From Mycobacterium sp. (lineage in GTDB: Bacteria > Actinomycetota > Actinomycetes > Mycobacteriales > Mycobacteriaceae): a stretch of DNA of 9,212 nucleotides. The position numbers and the translations under genes were made by a program. The stretch covers positions 1-9,212 of the forward strand of contig JAFAQO010000583.1 of assembly GCA_019246375.1 (NCBI GenBank). Direction: 5' to 3'. The notes under the pieces were generated by a model, which was not told where the DNA came from, did no database searches, and saw only the letters and a program-made list of their open reading frames with translations. This document shows positions 6,771 through 9,212 of this stretch, piece after piece (positions within the stretch are counted from its first letter, which is position 1; every line of letters begins with the position of its first letter).

Positions 6771-6959
6771 GTGGAGCTGGCAGCATTAGCCCGGCGCGAT
6801 GAGGACATTATGTTGCAACTAGAACCGTCTGAGCCGCAGACGCCGGAACCTGGCACGCCAGCAGAGCCGCCGGAGCGGCTAATACCGGCCGAGCCGCCAG
6901 AGCGGCTCACACCGGCCGAGGAGCCAGAGCGGTTAACTCCGCAGGAGCCGCCAGGTTAA
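6771..6959 (+). CDS. Small Pro/Glu-rich repeat protein (62 aa), function unknown
   Basis: I do not recognise this protein beyond its composition. It starts at GTG 6771 with a strong GGAGG site at 6757-6764. Residues 1-19 are non-repetitive (MELAALARRDEDIMLQLEP). Residues 20-29 are a Pro/Glu/Thr linker. Residues 30-62 hold three and a half tandem 9-residue units: PAEPPERLI, PAEPPERLT, PAEEPERLT, then PQEPPG. It has no signal peptide, membrane segment or Cys, and is expected to be cytosolic, acidic and extended or disordered. Its own SigF-type promoter suggests stress or stationary-phase expression. Variation between the units at synonymous and non-synonymous sites suggests an old, selected repeat rather than recent slippage. 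Confidence 0.75.
   Translation: MELAALARRDEDIMLQLEPSEPQTPEPGTPAEPPERLIPAEPPERLTPAEEPERLTPQEPPG
6858..6956 (+). repeat. 27-bp tandem coding repeat (3 full units plus a partial)
   Basis: Units at 6858-6884, 6885-6911 and 6912-6938, with a diverged partial unit at 6939-6956. Each full unit encodes PAE(P/E)PERL(I/T); the core GAGCGG recurs at the same phase. The units keep the reading frame. Confidence 0.85.
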
Positions 6960-6987
6960 GCCACGCCGACATCGGCCGACAACAGTT

Positions 6988-7010
6988 CCGTGAAGCAATA
7001 GCTTCGGTTT
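6988..7010 (+). terminator. Possible intrinsic terminator after the repeat gene
   Basis: GAAGC at 6992-6996 pairs with GCTTC at 7001-7005 around an AATA loop, extended by CCG/GG with one bulged T, followed by only three T. It lies 29 nt after the stop and before the next promoter, so position fits, but the short T-run makes it weak. Confidence 0.35.
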
Positions 7011-7031
7011 AAACACATGTCGATTAATCAT

Positions 7032-7057
7032 GTTTGGGAATTTTTCCGGCCGGGTAA
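7032..7057 (+). promoter_or_regulatory. SigF-type promoter for the small membrane protein operon
   Basis: GTTT at 7032-7035, a 16-nt spacer, then GGGTAA at 7052-7057. This has the same spacing as the promoter at 6676-6701. The -10 end is 38 nt before the ATG at 7096, leaving a leader of about 30 nt. The spacer contains GGAATTTTTCC. A 5-bp inverted repeat (7015-7033) abuts the -35. Confidence 0.75.
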
Positions 7058-7095
7058 ACTGTCGCACACAACGCGCAGACACTGCGGAGGTAACA

Positions 7096-7341
7096 ATGCG
7101 ATACAGCGGAGTTATCGGCGTGCTTGTGCTGGTATGGCTGCTCATCGGAGTGTTCGCGGCCTACCAGCGCCACTACTTCCAGAGCGGAGAAACCACCTGC
7201 AACCGAGCGGCAACTGTTGCTCTAACGGTGATTGCGGGGCCCTTGAACTACGCCGGTGTCAACCCACAAGCCAACTGTCCTAAGCCGAGTTCGATGCCGG
7301 CAGTCGACATCGGACCAGTCCTTGAAATGGAGTCGCAATGA
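7096..7341 (+). CDS. Small single-pass membrane or secreted protein (81 aa)
   Basis: The start is ATG 7096, with GGAGGT at 7086-7091 placed 4 nt upstream. Residues 5-23 are a hydrophobic segment (GVIGVLVLVWLLIGVFAAY) that is either a membrane anchor or an uncleaved signal. The rest (YQRHYFQSGETTCNRAA, then GPLNYAGVNPQANCPKPSS) would lie outside the membrane and has two Cys, 35 and 61, that could form a disulfide. I recall similar short proteins in other mycobacteria but know no function. The stop overlaps the next start as ATGA, so it is probably co-translated with the DUF6131 gene, and the pair is behind a SigF-type promoter. An in-frame ATG at 7030 lies before the -10 box and is not used. 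Confidence 0.8.
   Translation: MRYSGVIGVLVLVWLLIGVFAAYQRHYFQSGETTCNRAATVALTVIAGPLNYAGVNPQANCPKPSSMPAVDIGPVLEMESQ
7324..7335 (+). repeat. 12-nt direct repeat before DUF6131 copy 1 (partner at 7667-7678)
   Basis: The same 12 nt, GAAATGGAGTCG, occurs here and at 7667-7678, each time 2 nt before the DUF6131 ATG and supplying its GGAG ribosome site. It marks the duplicated unit, whose period at the start codon is 343 nt. Confidence 0.8.
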
Positions 7342-7496
7342 TTGGCCTCGGTATCATTCTGATCATCCTCGGTTTGGTGTTCAAAACTGTCTCCGTATTG
7401 CTTTATATCGGCGTCGCTTTGCTGGTCATCGGTGCGGTGTTCTGGATCTTGGGCAGCGTTGGTCGGCCTGTCGCTGGCCGGCGTCACTGGTACTGA
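7338..7496 (+). CDS. DUF6131-type mini membrane protein, copy 1 (52 aa)
   Basis: Very short hydrophobic protein beginning MIGLGIILIILGLVFK and ending in the cationic tail GRPVAGRRHWY. Two hydrophobic segments (about 2-15 and 20-40) form a hairpin. The pattern matches the family I know as DUF6131, common in actinobacteria and of unknown function. Start ATG 7338 overlaps the preceding stop by 4 nt, and GGAG lies 5 nt upstream. It is the second gene of the SigF-type operon. About 60% of residues match copy 2 by eye. Confidence 0.8.
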   Translation: MIGLGIILIILGLVFKTVSVLLYIGVALLVIGAVFWILGSVGRPVAGRRHWY

Positions 7497-7508
7497 CACC
7501 GGCGTACA

Positions 7509-7680
7509 GTGCGGCCAACGTGTTCAGAGCACACGAGCTACGGCAACGCACTGACCGCGGTCGTCCGGTCAGTGCAAACATCTGGCGACGGCGACAATTC
7601 GAAAGCCGATTTGCCGCCGGTCAATTCCATGCATTCAGTCGACGTCAACCACCTCACCAAAATATCGAAATGGAGTCGTC
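7509..7680 (+). pseudogene. Possible decayed copy of the 81-aa small protein gene
   Basis: The spacer before DUF6131 copy 2 carries traces of the gene that precedes copy 1. Near the 3' end, ATGxxxxCAGTCGACxTC occurs at 7629-7646 and at 7294-7311. Further upstream, translated ALTAVV..NSMHSVDV resembles ALTVIA..SSMPAVDI. The spacing between this motif and the DUF6131 ribosome site is 8 nt longer here, which shifts the frame, and the membrane segment is not recognisable. It therefore looks like the eroded left half of a tandem duplication. Evidence is by eye only. Confidence 0.35.
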
Positions 7681-7836
7681 ATGATCATCCTCGGCATCAT
7701 CTTGCTTGTGGTGGGCTTCTTGGTGAAGATTCCCATTCTGACAACGATCGGCATAATTCTGCTGGTCATCGGTGCAATTCTATGGATTCTTGGCGCGGTC
7801 GGCCGCCCCGTCGCCGGCAGGCGCTATTGGTTCTAG
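7681..7836 (+). CDS. DUF6131-type mini membrane protein, copy 2 (51 aa)
   Basis: Paralogue of the gene at 7338. It begins MIILGIILLVVGFLVK and ends GRPVAGRRYWF. Two hydrophobic segments (2-20 and 22-39) precede a short cationic tail that should face the cytosol. Start ATG 7681 has GGAG 5 nt upstream in the repeat shared with copy 1. No promoter of its own is visible, so it may be read through from the SigF-type promoter at 7032. The conserved tail and the intact frame in both copies argue that both are functional. Confidence 0.8.
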   Translation: MIILGIILLVVGFLVKIPILTTIGIILLVIGAILWILGAVGRPVAGRRYWF

Positions 7837-7949
7837 CCGATTAGACGTCCTGGCAGAAGCACTGCAAGCCACTCGGTCTCTTGCGGCGCTGAGTGATGGT
7901 CTCACAGCGCGCGCATAGGAATGGCACAGCTTCGACTCATCCGCTTCCG

Positions 7950-7955
7950 GATACT
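7950..7955 (+). promoter_or_regulatory. Possible -10 box upstream of tcrX
   Basis: GATACT lies 8 nt before a GTG at 7964 that is in frame with tcrX. Transcription from it would start near or at that GTG, giving a leaderless message, which mycobacteria use often. No well-placed -35 is seen. Confidence 0.3.
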
Positions 7956-7999
7956 TGGAAGCTGTGACCCAACCAAATGCGTCGGTTGAACGTGTCGTA

Positions 8000-8704
8000 A
8001 TGCGCCGTGCGGACGGCGACCCGATCAATGTGCTCGTGGTCGACGACGAAGCCGTTCTGGCCGAAATGGTATCCATGGCGCTGCGCTATGAAGGCTGGAA
8101 CATCGCCACCGCGGCTGACGGGGCATCAGCGCTGGCGGCTGCCCGCACGCAGCGACCCGACGTCGTGGTCTTGGACGTGATGCTGCCCGATATGAGCGGG
8201 CTCGAAGTGTTGCACAAACTGCGTGAACAGAATCCACAGTTGCCGGTGCTGTTGCTCACAGCGAAGGACGCAGTCGAAGACCGCATCGCCGGCCTGACCG
8301 CCGGCGGCGACGACTACGTGACCAAACCGTTCAGCATCGAAGAGGTGGTCTTGCGGCTGCGTGCGCTGCTGCGACGCACCGGGGTGACGACCGTGGACAG
8401 CGGCGCGCAGATCGTCGTCGGGGACTTGGTACTTGACGAGGACAGTCACGAGGTCACCAGGGGTGGCGAACCGATTGCGCTGACCTCCACGGAGTTTGAG
8501 CTGCTGCGCTTCATGATGCGCAACTCCAAACGGGTGCTGAGCAAGGCGCAGATTCTGGACCGGGTATGGAGTTACGACTTCGGCGGCCGGTCCAACATTG
8601 TTGAGCTCTACATTTCCTATCTCCGCAAGAAGATTGACAACGGGCGCGAACCGATGATCCACACGCTGCGTGGCGCCGGCTATGTTCTCAAGCCCGCCCG
8701 CTAG
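8000..8704 (+). CDS. tcrX: OmpR/PhoB-family response regulator TcrX
   Basis: Two-component response regulator that binds DNA when phosphorylated by its kinase. Receiver domain about 9-125: acidic pair Asp15-Asp16 (VLVVDDE), phosphoacceptor Asp59 (VVVLDVMLPDMSG), Thr87 and Lys109 (GGDDYVTKPF). Winged-helix domain about 135-232: LTSTEFELLRFM, VLSKAQILDRVWSYDFGG, and YISYLRKKID to GYVLKPAR. The sequence is very close to my memory of M. tuberculosis TcrX (Rv3765c, 234 residues), and the ATG at 8000 gives exactly 234. That ATG has no good ribosome site. In-frame GTG 7964 and TTG 7955 would add 12 or 15 residues, and a -10-like box upstream makes the GTG a real alternative. Downstream, tcrY overlaps it by 23 nt. 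No SigF-type promoter lies in front. Confidence 0.93.
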   Translation: MRRADGDPINVLVVDDEAVLAEMVSMALRYEGWNIATAADGASALAAARTQRPDVVVLDVMLPDMSGLEVLHKLREQNPQLPVLLLTAKDAVEDRIAGLTAGGDDYVTKPFSIEEVVLRLRALLRRTGVTTVDSGAQIVVGDLVLDEDSHEVTRGGEPIALTSTEFELLRFMMRNSKRVLSKAQILDRVWSYDFGGRSNIVELYISYLRKKIDNGREPMIHTLRGAGYVLKPAR

Positions 8705-9212
8705 CGTGCGGCGTGCCTGGTCACTTCGGCTGCGGTTGTTGCTCGGTCAAGTCGTCGTGCTCGCCATCGTCTGTGTGGGGATTGCCGGAGTAACCGAGGC
8801 GGCGCTGTATCGGTATTTGGTGGGCCAACTCGACCAGCAACTGCAGGGGGCATCCCATCGCTCGGCGATGACCTACGGCGAACCGCCGCCACCGCCGGTG
8901 CCATGGCGCCACCCGCGAGTCCCAGCGGCCGGCCCCGGCCCGCGTTTTCTCGACGCCCCGGGCCAGCCGGTTGGCATGGTCGCGGCCGTGGTCAGCAACG
9001 GCACCACCGTCAATGCCGGTTACCTCACCAGCACAGGATCTAGGGCCGGGCTGACCGATTCCGCCAAGGCCCAGCTGGCCGCGACTCCTCACCAACGCAC
9101 CCCGGTGACTCGCAATCTCGACGGCTTAGGCCGATACCGCATCACCGCCGCCCGTAGCCGAATCCGCGGCGATGTCATCGTCACCGGACTTTCCATGTCG
9201 AATGTCGACGCC
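8682..9212 (+). CDS. tcrY: Sensor histidine kinase TcrY, N-terminal part (3' end outside window)
   Basis: Partner kinase of TcrX; 177 residues are present. The N-terminus MFSSPPASVRRAWSLRLR is basic and cytosolic, and residues about 18-41 form the first membrane helix (LRLLLGQVVVLAIVCVGIAGVTEA). The rest seen is the extracytoplasmic sensor: a coil-like start (LVGQLDQQLQGASHRSAM), a Pro-rich stretch at 68-88, then a folded region through VIVTGLSMSNVDA. The second membrane helix, HAMP, His box and ATPase domain lie beyond the window. The ATG at 8682 overlaps the tcrX end by 23 nt. A GTG at 8706, one base after the tcrX stop, would make it 8 residues shorter. Neither start has a strong ribosome site, which fits translation coupled to tcrX. 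Confidence 0.88.
   Translation, partial: MFSSPPASVRRAWSLRLRLLLGQVVVLAIVCVGIAGVTEAALYRYLVGQLDQQLQGASHRSAMTYGEPPPPPVPWRHPRVPAAGPGPRFLDAPGQPVGMVAAVVSNGTTVNAGYLTSTGSRAGLTDSAKAQLAATPHQRTPVTRNLDGLGRYRITAARSRIRGDVIVTGLSMSNVDA

Noticed and set aside
6568..6789. Open frame of 73 codons before the repeat gene
   Set aside because: It has no ribosome site, spans the SigF-type promoter and leader hairpin, and ends inside the next gene.

Overview
The window looks like chromosomal DNA from a Mycobacterium, probably a slow-growing species. It is GC-rich and uses GTG and TTG starts. It carries a TIGR00027-family SAM-dependent methyltransferase of the kind expanded in mycobacteria, a response regulator that matches my memory of M. 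tuberculosis TcrX (Rv3765c) closely, an anti-anti-sigma factor very like RsfB (Rv3687c), and mycobacterial DUF6131-type mini membrane proteins. I cannot name the species from sequence alone.

Left part (1-3769, all minus strand): a compact operon encoding a stressosome signalling module in the order rsbR-rsbS-rsbT-rsbX-rsbU. RsbR and RsbS are STAS scaffold proteins, RsbT is the switch kinase, RsbX is a feedback PP2C phosphatase, and RsbU is an output PP2C phosphatase that also carries PAS and GAF sensor domains. From rsbS to rsbU the genes overlap by 4 to 11 nt. rsbU runs off the left edge. No sigma factor and no RsbW/UsfX-type anti-sigma kinase lies in the window.

Centre (3943-6504): divergent from rsbR is a one-domain RsfB-like STAS protein, a plausible substrate of the RsbU phosphatase. 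It converges on an APH/choline-kinase-like phosphotransferase on the minus strand. Divergent from that is the SAM-dependent methyltransferase.

Right part (6505-7836, plus strand): small genes with two well-formed SigF-type promoters (GTTT-N16-GGGTA). The first precedes a 62-residue Pro/Glu-rich protein made of 9-residue repeats. The second precedes a one-TM small protein translationally coupled to a DUF6131 mini membrane protein. A second DUF6131 copy follows, preceded by what looks like a decayed copy of its upstream neighbour.

Right edge (8000-9212): the OmpR-family response regulator TcrX and the start of its histidine kinase TcrY, overlapping.

Taken together, the locus appears to hold both ends of a general-stress pathway. 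RsbR/S would sense stress, release RsbT, and activate RsbU. RsbU would dephosphorylate the RsfB-like protein, which would take up an anti-sigma factor encoded elsewhere, so that SigF-type sigma fires the two promoters about 3 kb away. The genes and promoter motifs are visible in the sequence; the wiring between them is inference.
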